A stretch of DNA of 64,000 nt from CAVZAB01 sp963773155 (GCA_963773155.1 CAVZAB010000011.1:1-64000), one strand, 5' to 3'; counted from the stretch's first letter, positions 1 to 9,003 are shown. Program-made: numbers and translations. Notes: a model not told the origin generated them from the letters alone.

Positions 1-865
1 TCCAGGTCAGGTAGAATGGATCGATGGGAATGCAATGGCCGCCGAGGCCGGGTCCGGGATAGAACGGCATAAAGCCAAACGGCTTGGTCTTGGCCGCTTC
101 GATCACTTCCCAGACATCGATACCCATCGCCGAATAGATGACCTTGAGTTCGTTGACCAGGGCAATATTGACGGCGCGAAAAATATTCTCCGTCAATTTG
201 ACCGCCTCGGCGGTCTCGGTCGAAGACACGGCTACGACGGAAACCACGAAGCTTTCATAGAGGGCCTTGGCGAGAGCAAGCGAGACGGGCGACAGGCCGC
301 CGACGACCTTCGGAATCCGCGCCGTTGAAAAAGTCTGGTTGCCGGGATCTTCGCGTTCGGGCGAATAGGCAAGGTAGAAATCGCGTTCGGCCTTGAGGCC
401 GCCCTTTTCCAGAATTGGTCGCACGACGTCGCGGGTCGTCGTCGGATAGGTCGTCGATTCCAAAATGACAAGCTGGCCGGCGTGCAGATGCGCCGCGATC
501 GTCTCGGCAGTCGAAACCACGAAGGAAAGATCGGGCTCGCAATGCCGCGTCAGCGGCGTCGGTACACAAATCACTATGGCATCGGCATCGGCGAGCTTGG
601 CGAAATCGCCGGTCGGCCGGAACAGGCCGCTTGCAACAAATCCGGCCAGGTCGGAAGCCGCGACCGTCTTGATATAGCTTTCGCCGCGCGCCAGCTGCTC
701 GATCTTGCGCGGGTCGATGTCGAAGCCAAGCACCGGCATGCCGGCGTTGGCGAGTGCCCGCGCGAGCGGCAGGCCAACATAACCAAGGCCGATGACACCG
801 ACGACAGCCTGGCGTGCCTTGATCCGCTCGACGAGAGCCGCCAAGGCCCGGCCCTGATCCTCCAT
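1..865 (-). CDS. nucleotide sugar dehydrogenase (UDP-GlcNAc/ManNAc 6-dehydrogenase type), 3' end cut by window edge
   Basis: The minus strand reads from ATG at 865 leftwards off the window. The protein would oxidise the C6 hydroxyl of a UDP- or GDP-sugar to a uronate with two NAD+, giving a precursor for surface polysaccharide. A Rossmann motif VIGLGYVGLPLA lies near residue 25. It is followed by CVPTPL, ESTTYPTTTRDVV and AYSPERE, and the catalytic-Cys block GGHCIPIDPFYLT sits at the window edge. This set is typical of the WecC/WbpA/TviB branch; the exact sugar cannot be told. In-frame codons continue upstream of the ATG, including a TTG, so the N-terminus could be slightly longer. It diverges from the two small methyltransferase genes that follow, which would suit a polysaccharide locus, but that link is inference. 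Confidence 0.9.
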   Translation of the reverse strand, partial: MEDQGRALAALVERIKARQAVVGVIGLGYVGLPLARALANAGMPVLGFDIDPRKIEQLARGESYIKTVAASDLAGFVASGLFRPTGDFAKLADADAIVICVPTPLTRHCEPDLSFVVSTAETIAAHLHAGQLVILESTTYPTTTRDVVRPILEKGGLKAERDFYLAYSPEREDPGNQTFSTARIPKVVGGLSPVSLALAKALYESFVVSVVAVSSTETAEAVKLTENIFRAVNIALVNELKVIYSAMGIDVWEVIEAAKTKPFGFMPFYPGPGLGGHCIPIDPFYLTW

Positions 866-1007
866 CGCGACAACATCCTCTTCAGCAGCCGTGCCCGGCG
901 GGTCGGCCAACTGCCTGCCCCGAGCTTGTTGGCGACCCATCTCTAGCGTAGAGCTGACAATTAAGCGACACCCCGGCGGGTGGCGTTCATCGAAGACGGG
1001 AAGCGCG

Positions 1008-1658
1008 ATGATCAACAAGCCACCGGTCGCCCCCTTCCGCGAGTGCCGACTCGATTGCGGCCAAACCCGGCCCGGCATCTGCGCCGAGGATTCTGACTTT
1101 TCACAACGAAAGTCGACACGTTCGGAATTGCGTGTCGAGGCCTATCTTGCCGAGCAGGACCTTTCGCACAAAAGGCTTTTGCATATCGGCGTCGGCAATT
1201 CTGGTCTGGCCCAACGTTTCGCCGCCTCGCTCGGGGCCATCGACGGCATAACCATCATGCCCAATGAGAAAATCCGGGCTGATCACCTAGGCTTGAAAAA
1301 TTATCACGTCGCCATGATCAACAAGTATTCCCCAGACCTTCGCAACAGCCTCGCCGGCGGCTATGATTTCATCGTCGACGTCAATCTATCGTCCTTTTGT
1401 TGCTGTCGAAAGCATTTCGACGCGATGCTGACGGCCTATCGCGCCTTGCTGCGGCGCAGCGGCCTGGTGCTGACCGATCTCGACGGCATGCTATGGATCG
1501 AAAAGGGTGTCGATCGGCGCTGGCTGTTAGACTATGACGATCTCGCCTGGCTGGCGTCGCACTACGATTGGGAGGCGGTTCGGATCAGCGACATGATTTT
1601 TGCACTCCGCAAACCGGCCGCTGACGAGCCTAACCAAGGAGGTGGATTGCTGCAATGA
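1008..1658 (+). CDS. small SAM-dependent methyltransferase-like protein
   Basis: The product is 216 aa, starting at ATG 1008 after a purine-rich GGGAAG; a longer in-frame start at 891 lacks support. The glycine-rich loop LLHIGVGNSGLAQRF near residue 60 is the class I methyltransferase nucleotide-binding motif, and YDFIVDVN followed by a stretch resembling LTAYRALLRRSGLVLTD matches the post-motif strands. A CCC run follows NLSSF. The TGA stop overlaps the ATG of the next gene by 4 bases, so the two are translationally coupled. The substrate is unknown. It is divergent from a nucleotide-sugar dehydrogenase, which makes a carbohydrate or glycolipid substrate possible but unproven. Confidence 0.6.
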   Translation: MINKPPVAPFRECRLDCGQTRPGICAEDSDFSQRKSTRSELRVEAYLAEQDLSHKRLLHIGVGNSGLAQRFAASLGAIDGITIMPNEKIRADHLGLKNYHVAMINKYSPDLRNSLAGGYDFIVDVNLSSFCCCRKHFDAMLTAYRALLRRSGLVLTDLDGMLWIEKGVDRRWLLDYDDLAWLASHYDWEAVRISDMIFALRKPAADEPNQGGGLLQ

Positions 1659-2206
1659 GCCGGCTTGATACCATGATTTCACGGCTGCGTGCCCAGCGCG
1701 CGTCGATTGGGTTTGCGGCTCGAAAAATCGCTGATGCGCCAGGCGTTATCATCGAATTTGGCCTGGGCAAAGGCCGCAGCTACGATCATTTGCGCGAGCA
1801 TTTTCCTGGGCGGGATATTTTCGTCTTCGACCGCTGCATCGACGCTCACCCGGATTGCGTACCACCGCCAGACCGGATGCTACTCGGCGAATTCCGAGAC
1901 ACCGCAGTGCAGGCGCTGCCGCGTTTTCGCGGCACTGCCATTCTCGTTCATGCCGACATCGGCAATGGCGATCGTCAGGTCAGCCACGACCTTGCCGCTT
2001 GTTTGTGCCCCTTGTGGACGGCCATGATGCGCGTCGAGGCGATTCTTTTATCCGATCAACCGATCGCTAGCGAGAATCTGTCGGCACTCGAACTTGCCGG
2101 GCCCGCGCGCGGCATCTATTTCGCCTACCGGCGCACAGGCCTTGCCGAAGTTGAAGGGACACGGCGCGCATTCGCAGCTGCGCCGCTTATGGCTGCGAAT
2201 AGATGA
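1655..2206 (+). CDS. class I SAM-dependent methyltransferase
   Basis: The product is 183 aa and starts at the ATGA overlap with the preceding gene. IIEFGLGKGRSYDHLRE at residues 31-47 is a clear SAM-binding loop, followed by the acidic strand end DIFVFDR (residues 54-60) and an ILVHADIGNGD segment near residue 96 typical of small Rossmann methyltransferases. It has no signal peptide and is presumably cytosolic. Its last 20 bases overlap the convergent exported-protein gene on the other strand. Coupling to the previous methyltransferase suggests they act on one substrate or form a heteromeric enzyme (inference). Confidence 0.7.
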   Translation: MSRLDTMISRLRAQRASIGFAARKIADAPGVIIEFGLGKGRSYDHLREHFPGRDIFVFDRCIDAHPDCVPPPDRMLLGEFRDTAVQALPRFRGTAILVHADIGNGDRQVSHDLAACLCPLWTAMMRVEAILLSDQPIASENLSALELAGPARGIYFAYRRTGLAEVEGTRRAFAAAPLMAANR

Positions 2207-2927
2207 TGCGCGGTCCCTGGGGCGGAGCCCCCCATTGCGGCTGGATGCCGTAGATCACCCGGGGAAGCCTGGCGGCGGCTACGCGCGGTGGCTGCGCCGC
2301 GTCGGCATCGGCCGCAGCCTTGGCTTGCGCCTTTTGCGGCGGATAATAGATGGCGCTTCCGGTGTAGGGCGCATCGGGACCACTCCCCGTGACGCCGCCG
2401 CCGTAATCCGCGCCGACAAAATCCGATGAGGCACCCGACCAGAATTGACTCTGGCCCCCATAATTGGCGTCCCATCCGTCCACGAACTGGCGTCGGCGCC
2501 AATAACGGTCGGCCCATTCAGACCCGTTGACGAGATGATATCTGCCCCAGCCGCGATAGGGCATGCCAATGACGCGCGGGCCGCCGAAACGCGACCAACC
2601 CGCCAATTGTCCCGGCCAATACGGCCTAAAGAACTGTCCGTGCGACCAGGGGCCAAATCGCCAGCGATCGGCGCGCCAGCCGCCAAAACGCTGGTCCGGC
2701 TCGACGAAATAGCTGATCGCCGGCTGCCGCACGGGCAATTGTCTGCCGTAGAAAGGTCTGCCAAAGGCCGGGTGACCATAGGGAGGGTGGAAGATCGGCC
2801 GGCCGGGCGCCACACTGGGACCGGAATGGCCGCCGAGGCCGCGGGCCTCAAGGCGGGTCGCCGGCAAGCCGACGGCCAACAAACCAACCGAAAACGCGGC
2901 CGACGCTACAAGCGCATGAAGGCGCAT
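2187..2927 (-). CDS. exported Gly/Pro/Trp/Tyr-rich protein of unknown function
   Basis: The product is 246 aa, with ATG at 2927 preceded by GGAGTGCGTC. The N-terminus MRLHALVASAAFSVGLLAVGLPA is a Sec signal peptide. The mature part is rich in G, P, W, Y and R, for example GHPAFGRPFYGRQLPV and YWRRRQFVDGW, with an Ala/Lys-rich linker near the C-terminus and a final PRIIYSQP. Such low-complexity envelope proteins are common in Hyphomicrobiales and have no assigned activity. No catalytic motif was seen. It is convergent with the methyltransferase gene, overlapping it by 20 bases. Confidence 0.7.
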   Translation of the reverse strand: MRLHALVASAAFSVGLLAVGLPATRLEARGLGGHSGPSVAPGRPIFHPPYGHPAFGRPFYGRQLPVRQPAISYFVEPDQRFGGWRADRWRFGPWSHGQFFRPYWPGQLAGWSRFGGPRVIGMPYRGWGRYHLVNGSEWADRYWRRRQFVDGWDANYGGQSQFWSGASSDFVGADYGGGVTGSGPDAPYTGSAIYYPPQKAQAKAAADADAAQPPRVAAARLPRVIYGIQPQWGAPPQGPRIIYSQP

Positions 2928-3166
2928 GACGCACTCCTATACTCGAGGCGGCCTCCCCGAACCTCCTTTTACGAATTCTTAACGAAGACGCAAACCACGC
3001 GATTCATTCTTGGTTAACCCTGATGCTTCGTTAGCAGCGACCGTCAATGCGCCGGCGGCATGCCGCGCGGGCCCGATTCGAATGGCTCGAAGTCTAGCAA
3101 TTTCGGATGCCGGCCATTAGGTTAAGGACAGAAGGCGTGGGCCCAAAAGCGTTCAGGGAGTGCGTC

Positions 3167-3595
3167 ATGGCGAATGTTCGTGTTTTGCACCGGGCCTTGG
3201 CTGTCGGTATTTTTGCGCTTTCCATTTTCCTCGCTGCTGCGCCGGCCAATGCCGCGTGGCGCGGCAATTGGCACTCCGGCGGTGTCTGGCACGGCGGCGG
3301 GGTCTGGCGCGGTGGTGCCTGGGGCGGTGGCGGCGTTTGGCGCGGCGGTCGCTGGGGTGGCGGCGCCTGGGGTGGACCAGGCTGGGGCTACCGACCCTGG
3401 GTTTATCGGCCCTGGGGCGTAGGGGTCTACCGGCCTTGGAATCCCTGGATCGGGGTTGCCAGTCTGCCGATTTTCGTTCCGCCCTACCCCGCCTATGACG
3501 TTTACGAGGACGAACCGGGGGTCTGCGAGCTGCGGCGGGTGTGGATCCGCGGCCCGTTCGGTTGGCACCGCGTCAGGCAACGCGTGTGCTGGTGA
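3167..3595 (+). CDS. exported Gly-Trp-rich repeat protein
   Basis: The product is 142 aa from ATG 3167, which has CAGGGAG six bases upstream; an in-frame start at 3107 would bury the signal peptide. Residues 1-31 form a Sec signal ending ANAAW. The next 60 residues are imperfect repeats of WRGG/WHGGGVW units, then a PWVYRPW-type segment. The C-terminal 35 residues are different: acidic, then CELRRVWIRGPFGWHRVRQ with two cysteines (CEL and final CW) that could form a disulfide. The function is unknown. The Cys-flanked tail is shared in general style with other small exported proteins in this window, suggesting a common envelope-associated class (inference). Confidence 0.75.
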   Translation: MANVRVLHRALAVGIFALSIFLAAAPANAAWRGNWHSGGVWHGGGVWRGGAWGGGGVWRGGRWGGGAWGGPGWGYRPWVYRPWGVGVYRPWNPWIGVASLPIFVPPYPAYDVYEDEPGVCELRRVWIRGPFGWHRVRQRVCW

Positions 3596-3663
3596 GCGCT
3601 TCGCCGCAATCTCCCGCCTAGTCACCCCGACGACAAAGACGGGCGAGCGACAAGGAGGACCGC

Positions 3664-4478
3664 ATGGTTGCTTGGCATGGCGTATATCCGGCGGTGACGA
3701 GCAAGCACCCTGCCGATGGCAGCGTTGATCTCGGCGCGCCCCAGTCGAGCATTGAGCGACTGATTGCGCACGGCGTCGACGGCATCATCGTTCCGCCGAT
3801 GTTGGGCGATACCGCCTCGATGCGGCTCGACGAAAGGGCGGCGATCGTGCGCGCCGCGCGAAATGGTCGGCAGGTCGCTTTTGTGCGACCCTGCCGAAAT
3901 CTTAACCGAAGCGACCGTGCGGCGCGAACCTACCGGAGCAGCGGCCTCGAAGGGCTGATGGTCGTGGCAAGCTTCGCCTGCAAATACGACCCACTCGAGA
4001 GCGCCGCCTGGTACCAGACGTTTGCCATTGCGCGCGAACTTCCGCTATTTGCGAGATCGCCTACCGGGTCGACGTCACGCCCGAGACCCTCAAGGACCTC
4101 GAAGAAACGCAACGCATCATCTGCATCAAGGAGGAATCCGGCGATAGTCACGAATTTGCCGACATATTCAACGCGAGCGGCCAGCGCTTTCAGGTCTTCT
4201 GCGGAATCGATGATCGCATGCTCGAAAGCATGGTTCTCGGCACCACAGGCCGGGTTTCGGGCATGACCAATGCCTGGCCGAGCGAATGCGTGAACATTTT
4301 TTCATCATGCCGGGACGGGCGATACGAGGAAGCGCGCGACCCATGCCGTCTGAAGACGCCAGCTTTTCATCTCGATATCCATGTCAAGCTGGGCTCGATC
4401 GAAGATGGCTGTCACACTGTTGTAATCATGGCACCGTCACTCGGCCGAGCCAGATGGGCCGGGGAAGGACGAGGCTAA
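3664..4478 (+). pseudogene. decayed dihydrodipicolinate synthase (DapA/NAL)-family gene
   Basis: Family motifs are recognisable but scattered over frames. MVAWHGVYPAVTSKH and ERLIAHGVDGIIVPPMLGD are in the first frame. The AEILTEATVRR helix is in another frame (about 3895-3930), after which SSGLEGLMVVASFACKYDP returns to the first. The strand-6 region EIAYRVDVTPETLKDLEE and the Schiff-base Lys motif ICIKEESGDS then continue in a third frame, through FCGIDDRMLESMVLGTTG to a tail ending at 4478. At least three indels are needed to join these, and the tail AFHLDIHVKL is only partly family-like. An intact member would be an aldolase/lyase of about 300 aa. A GACAAGGAGGACCGC ribosome site remains before the ATG. 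Confidence 0.85.
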
Positions 4479-4568
4479 TCGGCGGCGCGTCTGGACTGGA
4501 TGCGACAACAACTGTATGTGTGCTGCCGCAAGCACAACCACCGATATTGGCTCTACAGGAGATCAACC

Positions 4569-5666
4569 ATGGCGATAAATCTTGTTTCCCTAGCAATGCA
4601 ACTCTTGACCCCCGACGTGATCGCTAAGATCGCCTCTTCGCTGGGTATAGACGGAGCTGCGATTACGCGCGCCGCCGGCGCATCGATTCCGGCGGTTCTT
4701 GCCGGACTGGTTGGCGTCGCTTCGAAGCCGGATGGCGCCAAGAAAGTGCGTGATACCGTCTCGCAATTGGAACCCGGCATGCTCGACACGTTGTTGAAAT
4801 CGCTCGGCGGCGGCAACCAGCAGAGCGCCATCGACAAGGGTTCGTCCGTCCTCGCTTCGTTGCTCGGCAACGCTGGCGTCAGCGGCCTAACGGGTGCGGT
4901 GAGCAAGTTCGCCGGCATCGGCCAGGGCCCGACCTCCTCGCTCGTCGGTCTGCTCGCTCCGATGGTCCTCGGCACGCTTGGCAAACATTCTGCCGGTCTC
5001 GACGCCTCCGGCCTTGCCAATCTCCTCAGCTCGCAGAAGGACAATATCAACGCTGCGCTTCCGGCCGGCTTTGCGAGCCTGCTCAGCGGCACCGGTCTTC
5101 TCGGCAGTGTCAATAATGCCGCGAGCTCCATGGCCAGCGGCGGCGCCCAAGCGACCCGCACCGCAACCACTACGGCATCCACGGCCGCGAGCTCGGCAAG
5201 GGCCGCGATCGAAGATACGTCATCCAATCGCCTTTATTGGATCATCCCGCTGCTTATCCTCGCGGGCCTCGCCTATTATTTCCTGTCCGGCAATCGTCAG
5301 GCGGCGGAAAAGACCGTGACCAACGCCGCTCAGGGCCTGGTCGTCGATGGCACCGATTATACCGCTCAGGTGAACAATAGCTTGAGCAGCCTCAAGACCA
5401 CGCTGGAGGGCATTACCGATGCGACGACGGCGACGGCGGCCCTGCCCAAGCTGCAGGACGTGACCGCGCAATTCGACAAGGTTGACGGCATTCTCGCCCA
5501 GTTCTCCCCCGAGCAAAAGAAGTTGCTTGCCGGCTTGATCGGGCCGGCCTTGGCGAATCTGAACACGCTGTTCGACAAGGTCCTGGCCATTCCCGGTGTC
5601 GCCACCATCGCCAAGCCGGCGATCGACACCCTACGGGCCAAGCTCGAGCCCCTCAGCAAAGCCTAA
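4569..5666 (+). CDS. DUF937 (YidB-like) domain protein with C-terminal membrane anchor
   Basis: The product is 365 aa; ATG 4569 follows AGGAGATCAACC, which decides the start over an upstream in-frame ATG. Residues 1-180 are Ala/Gly/Ser/Leu-rich helices typical of DUF937: IPAVLAGLVGVASKPDGAKK, LDTLLKSLGGGN and repeated SLLGNAGVSGLTGAVSKFAG-type segments ending LLAPMVLGTLGKH. After a Thr/Ser/Ala linker a single transmembrane helix (LYWIIPLLILAGLAYYFL, about 224-241) leads to a roughly 120-residue helical C-terminal domain with periodic Leu. The biochemical role of DUF937 is not established. A strong hairpin lies just past the stop. Confidence 0.85.
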   Translation: MAINLVSLAMQLLTPDVIAKIASSLGIDGAAITRAAGASIPAVLAGLVGVASKPDGAKKVRDTVSQLEPGMLDTLLKSLGGGNQQSAIDKGSSVLASLLGNAGVSGLTGAVSKFAGIGQGPTSSLVGLLAPMVLGTLGKHSAGLDASGLANLLSSQKDNINAALPAGFASLLSGTGLLGSVNNAASSMASGGAQATRTATTTASTAASSARAAIEDTSSNRLYWIIPLLILAGLAYYFLSGNRQAAEKTVTNAAQGLVVDGTDYTAQVNNSLSSLKTTLEGITDATTATAALPKLQDVTAQFDKVDGILAQFSPEQKKLLAGLIGPALANLNTLFDKVLAIPGVATIAKPAIDTLRAKLEPLSKA

Positions 5667-5674
5667 TACATTGC

Positions 5675-5697
5675 AGGCGGGGGCGCTGCCCCCGCCT
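5675..5697. terminator. GC-rich hairpin downstream of the DUF937 gene
   Basis: AGGCGGGGGC and GCCCCCGCCT form a perfect 10-bp stem around a 3-base loop, nine bases after the DUF937 stop codon. No T-run follows, so it is either a Rho-assisted or attenuating terminator or an mRNA 3' end stabiliser rather than a canonical intrinsic terminator. Confidence 0.5.
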
Positions 5698-5723
5698 GGG
5701 CACATCCGAAGACCCGATAGCCA

Positions 5724-6083
5724 ATGATCACAGACCATGCTCGCAGAATGATGACCCAGCTTGCCACACTCCAGACGCGCCTGTTGCGCCAATGGTGGAA
5801 CAATGTCGAGGCGGGTGCCAACGCCTGGATGACAATCGCGTTGCGGCTGCCTCTTCTCGCCAGCCAGGACCCAACCCGCCCCTCGGCCGAAGCACAGAGA
5901 ATGGTTCGCGAGAAAATTGCGGCGCTCGCCGAAGGTAGCCTTGCCGCAGGTCTGCGCGCCAGCCGGCATATGGGCCTGTCGCCGCCCGATGCCATCGGCG
6001 TCATCGACGCCCTTGCCCGTCCGGCCCGTAAGCGGGTGCGGGCCAATGCCAAGCGCCTGGCGGCCAAGACGCGTCGCCCATGA
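5724..6083 (+). CDS. small helical protein of unknown function (phasin-like composition)
   Basis: The product is 119 aa. It is predicted almost entirely helical and Arg/Ala/Leu-rich, without signal peptide. Visible segments are TLQTRLLRQWWNNVEAGANA, a conserved-looking AQRMVREKIAALAEGSLAAG in the middle and a basic C-terminus RKRVRANAKRLA. The amphipathic middle and basic tail resemble granule- or DNA-associated small proteins, but no family can be named with confidence. It follows the DUF937 gene by 57 bases, separated by a hairpin, and is convergent with the acylase gene. Confidence 0.55.
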   Translation: MITDHARRMMTQLATLQTRLLRQWWNNVEAGANAWMTIALRLPLLASQDPTRPSAEAQRMVREKIAALAEGSLAAGLRASRHMGLSPPDAIGVIDALARPARKRVRANAKRLAAKTRRP

Positions 6084-6126
6084 TGGCGCTTTGCTGATAA
6101 TCGATCGGCAAGCGTGTCCTGTCGTC

Positions 6127-8484
6127 TCAGGAAGGCAACAGCCGGATGCGCCGCGCGAGAATGGCATCGACCTTGGCCGCCGAATACGTCAGCGGCACGT
6201 AGGAACCTTTCGACCATGGCAGCGCGAGGTCCCGGAAATGCGGCGAGCGGCAGTCGCCGGACTGGCCCGGAGCATTGATGGCAAGGCTGTTGTCGAAGGC
6301 GCCGACGTCAATCACAAGCCGGACCGACGCCCCGCTCGTCAGCCGGAAATCCGGCTGTCGATAGGCCGCATGGAGCGGCGTCGACGCACCGCCTGGCATT
6401 GGCAGGGGACCGACATCGAAGCGCGCCCTTGCCGAGCTTCCCAGCACCGCCGACAGGTCATGTTCGAAATAGGCCTGGTGCAACCGGCCCCAGGCCCAGC
6501 CACCATCGCCCCATAATCTGCTGCATTCCTCGAACGCCGCCGTCAGACTCATGGCCAAAAGACCATCGCGCTGTTCGATTGGCGGCTCGCCAAAAGCCTC
6601 GTTGGGAGCCTCAAGCAGCCGCAAGAGACTTTCGGTGTCGCATGGGAGGAGCAATCGGCGCAAGGACGGGTCGGGAACCAGCCGTTCCAGCACCGCACCG
6701 ACGAGATGGCGCGTCCACCAGACCTCGAACAGGAGAGCCGCGGCGCTGTCGGCGTCGAGCGCCTTGTCCCAGAGCGCCAACAGCCGCTGTGCCTTGGCAA
6801 GCGTGGCATTGCCCGGCTTCAGGTTAGCCACGAGGGCAGCAAGGCGCAGCGCCGGCAGCGAGACGACGTCCTTTTGCAGGGCGCAGGCCTTTTCCAGCGA
6901 ATGGGCCGAACCAGAGAGCACAGCGTGAATGCGGCGGGCCCGCGAGGCCTCGCCCCATTCGTAGCCGATCCGATGCGCGAAGCCCTCGGGAAGGTTCATT
7001 TCATTCGCGCTGGCGAAGAAACCCTTGGCCGGATTGATCACCTGGGGCATCGCCTTTGCTGCGACAAACCCCTGCCATTCGAATTGGCCATCGCCGGGTA
7101 CCGGCAGCAGGCCCGTCCAATTCCGGCGAACCGGGGTCATGCCGGCGGCGATCCAGGCGATGTCGCCGGCAATGTCGGCGCAGACAAGGTTGACCGAGGG
7201 CGCGCCCCATCCCTTCACCGCATCGAGAAACGCCGCGACAGTGCCGGCCCGCATCGCACTCAGACTATGCAGATAGGGTGCGGCGCCAGGCTCCGACCAA
7301 ACGGTGCGCAGACCATAGGCCCGCAGCGACCCGAAATCCTGCCACAGGATCGGGCCGTGCCGGCTGAAGGTAAGGGTGACGCTTTGTTCGCCGGCGCCCT
7401 TGACCGCGATCCTTTCCTCGATCGTTTCGAACCGCTCATAGCCGTCACGATACCGGTAGAATCCTGGCGCATCGGCCTTGGTCTCGTAGACATAGAGGTC
7501 TTCCTGGTCCGAGCCGAAAATCGTCAGGCCGAAGGCAACAAGGCCATTGTGACCAATCGCTATGCCGGGAACCATGGGTTCACCGGCGCCGATCGCATCG
7601 AAGCCCGGCGCGCGCAGATGCACGAGGTAGCGCAGGGAGGGATGGCAGAGCGCCCGGTGCGGATCATTGGCGAGAATGGGCCGGCCGGTTTCACTTTGCG
7701 CCGGGCCAACCACCCAATTGTTCGATCCCTCCGGCTCCAAGGCCGGTCGTTCGGCAGCCTTGGGGCTGTTGCTGGCGACGACATCGCCACTTTCATTGAC
7801 CTCGGTATAGAGCCAGGCCTCCGCAATGCCCGCCGCCAATCGATCCGGGCTCAACGTCGCGCGGGCGCAGGCCAACCGATAGCGTGACAATACCTCGAGC
7901 GGGACCGGCGCATCGAGCCGCGGATCGGCGTCGAGATCGACCGCGGGCTCGAGGCTCTTGCGCAACCGGTCGATGGCCGGGCCTGCGGCGGCGCTGATAT
8001 GGGCACGCAGAACCTCCGACACGAGATTGCGCGACAGGCCATGGGTCCGGATTCGCACGATGTCTTCGGGAGCCCAGCGCGAAGGCGAGGTCCCCATTAG
8101 GACGAATTCCTCCGGCAGCCGCCGCGGCTCGGCGGCGCACAAGTCGATATAGGCGTTGAGTCCGGCACAGAAGGCTTGGCAGATCGCCCGCGCATCCGGA
8201 CCATAGGCCTGCCATTCCGCTGCCATGTCGCCGCGATAGAGGAACAGCCGGGAGGCTGCATCCTGGGCGAGAAAGCCAGGACCAAAGTCGGCGGCGAGTT
8301 GGCCAAGCCCGCGCTTGCGCCACAGGTCGATTTGCCAGAGCCTTTCGCGGGCCGCGTTAAAGCCTTGCGCGAAGAACAGGTCGTCGAGCGATTCCGCGCG
8401 AATGTGGGCAATCCCATAGGCGTCGATACCGATTTCCGCGGATTGCCGAAGTCCGCCGCCGATTGTGACGTCCTCGATAGTCAT
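6127..8484 (-). CDS. penicillin acylase family protein (Ntn hydrolase)
   Basis: The product is 785 aa, close to the family's usual size. Members hydrolyse amide bonds of beta-lactams, acyl-homoserine lactones or other N-acyl compounds after self-cleavage into two chains. The alpha-chain part shows YGIAHIRAESLDDLFFAQGF and RERLWQIDLWRK (residues 23-58). The autocleavage site is GSNNW with the N-terminal nucleophile Ser254, followed by VVGPAQSETGRPILANDPH. GIAIGHNGLVAFGLT and later beta-chain blocks follow. There is no signal peptide, so unlike classical periplasmic acylases this one would stay in the cytosol, or the true start is missed. The substrate is unknown. It is divergent from the membrane redox operon. 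Confidence 0.93.
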   Translation of the reverse strand: MTIEDVTIGGGLRQSAEIGIDAYGIAHIRAESLDDLFFAQGFNAARERLWQIDLWRKRGLGQLAADFGPGFLAQDAASRLFLYRGDMAAEWQAYGPDARAICQAFCAGLNAYIDLCAAEPRRLPEEFVLMGTSPSRWAPEDIVRIRTHGLSRNLVSEVLRAHISAAAGPAIDRLRKSLEPAVDLDADPRLDAPVPLEVLSRYRLACARATLSPDRLAAGIAEAWLYTEVNESGDVVASNSPKAAERPALEPEGSNNWVVGPAQSETGRPILANDPHRALCHPSLRYLVHLRAPGFDAIGAGEPMVPGIAIGHNGLVAFGLTIFGSDQEDLYVYETKADAPGFYRYRDGYERFETIEERIAVKGAGEQSVTLTFSRHGPILWQDFGSLRAYGLRTVWSEPGAAPYLHSLSAMRAGTVAAFLDAVKGWGAPSVNLVCADIAGDIAWIAAGMTPVRRNWTGLLPVPGDGQFEWQGFVAAKAMPQVINPAKGFFASANEMNLPEGFAHRIGYEWGEASRARRIHAVLSGSAHSLEKACALQKDVVSLPALRLAALVANLKPGNATLAKAQRLLALWDKALDADSAAALLFEVWWTRHLVGAVLERLVPDPSLRRLLLPCDTESLLRLLEAPNEAFGEPPIEQRDGLLAMSLTAAFEECSRLWGDGGWAWGRLHQAYFEHDLSAVLGSSARARFDVGPLPMPGGASTPLHAAYRQPDFRLTSGASVRLVIDVGAFDNSLAINAPGQSGDCRSPHFRDLALPWSKGSYVPLTYSAAKVDAILARRIRLLPS

Positions 8485-8623
8485 GCTGGTGCGCGCGCCC
8501 CGTCTCCAGCCCTAACAAGGCGTGCACCTCTCGGCCTGTCAAGTTGGTGTGAGGCCGCCGATCCGCCTTGCCAGCGGCGGCAAATGACGCTTGCATGGCC
8601 TTCAGCAAGTCTTGGGCGGTTCG

Positions 8624-8839
8624 ATGCGGATTGCGGGTATCCTTGTTTGGATGGCGGCATGCTATGGCGGCGTTGGCATGATCGTTGCCGCGGCCTTTCT
8701 GGCCTGTGGCATCGAGCGTCTCGATCCCGCTGCCAGACAGGCCTATAGTTTTCGCGCCTTAATTTTCCCGGGACTCGTATTGCTTTGGCCCGTCGTCCTC
8801 GTGCGGTGGACGAGGGCCGCAAGTTCCGCCCATCCGTAA
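8624..8839 (+). CDS. small two-helix membrane protein, first gene of Rieske operon
   Basis: The product is 71 aa from ATG 8624; an ATG at 8591 is also in frame but would add a non-hydrophobic leader. Two hydrophobic helices are seen, about residues 4-26 (IAGILVWMAACYGGVGMIVAAAF) and 46-60, then a short basic tail. It is separated by 11 bases from the next small gene and leads a tightly packed set ending in a Rieske-type membrane protein. No family was recognised. It is probably a structural or assembly subunit of that complex (inference from context). Confidence 0.6.
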   Translation: MRIAGILVWMAACYGGVGMIVAAAFLACGIERLDPAARQAYSFRALIFPGLVLLWPVVLVRWTRAASSAHP

Positions 8840-8850
8840 AGGCGCGCACC

Positions 8851-9003
8851 ATGCAACAACGCCACCGCACCGCGCATGCCTGGATCTGGACCGTGCTTGG
8901 CTTCGTGCTGCCCCTAATTCTCGTCGGCGGCCTGATGCTGCGTCAGAACGGCCCGCTCGAACGGCCTGCCATGCGTCTCGACGGTCCGGGGGCGGCACGA
9001 TGA
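8851..9003 (+). CDS. very small single-pass membrane protein in Rieske operon
   Basis: The product is 50 aa starting at ATG 8851: a basic N-terminus MQQRHRTAH, one transmembrane helix WIWTVLGFVLPLILVGGLML (about 11-30), and a short soluble tail ending GPGAAR. Its stop overlaps the start of the Rieske-domain gene by 4 bases (ATGA at 9000). Translational coupling argues that it is a real subunit rather than a chance reading frame. It has no known homologue that I recognise. Confidence 0.6.
   Translation: MQQRHRTAHAWIWTVLGFVLPLILVGGLMLRQNGPLERPAMRLDGPGAAR

Noticed and set aside
6706..7887. 393-codon plus-strand frame across the acylase gene
   Set aside because: Antisense shadow of the penicillin-acylase coding sequence, with no domain of its own.
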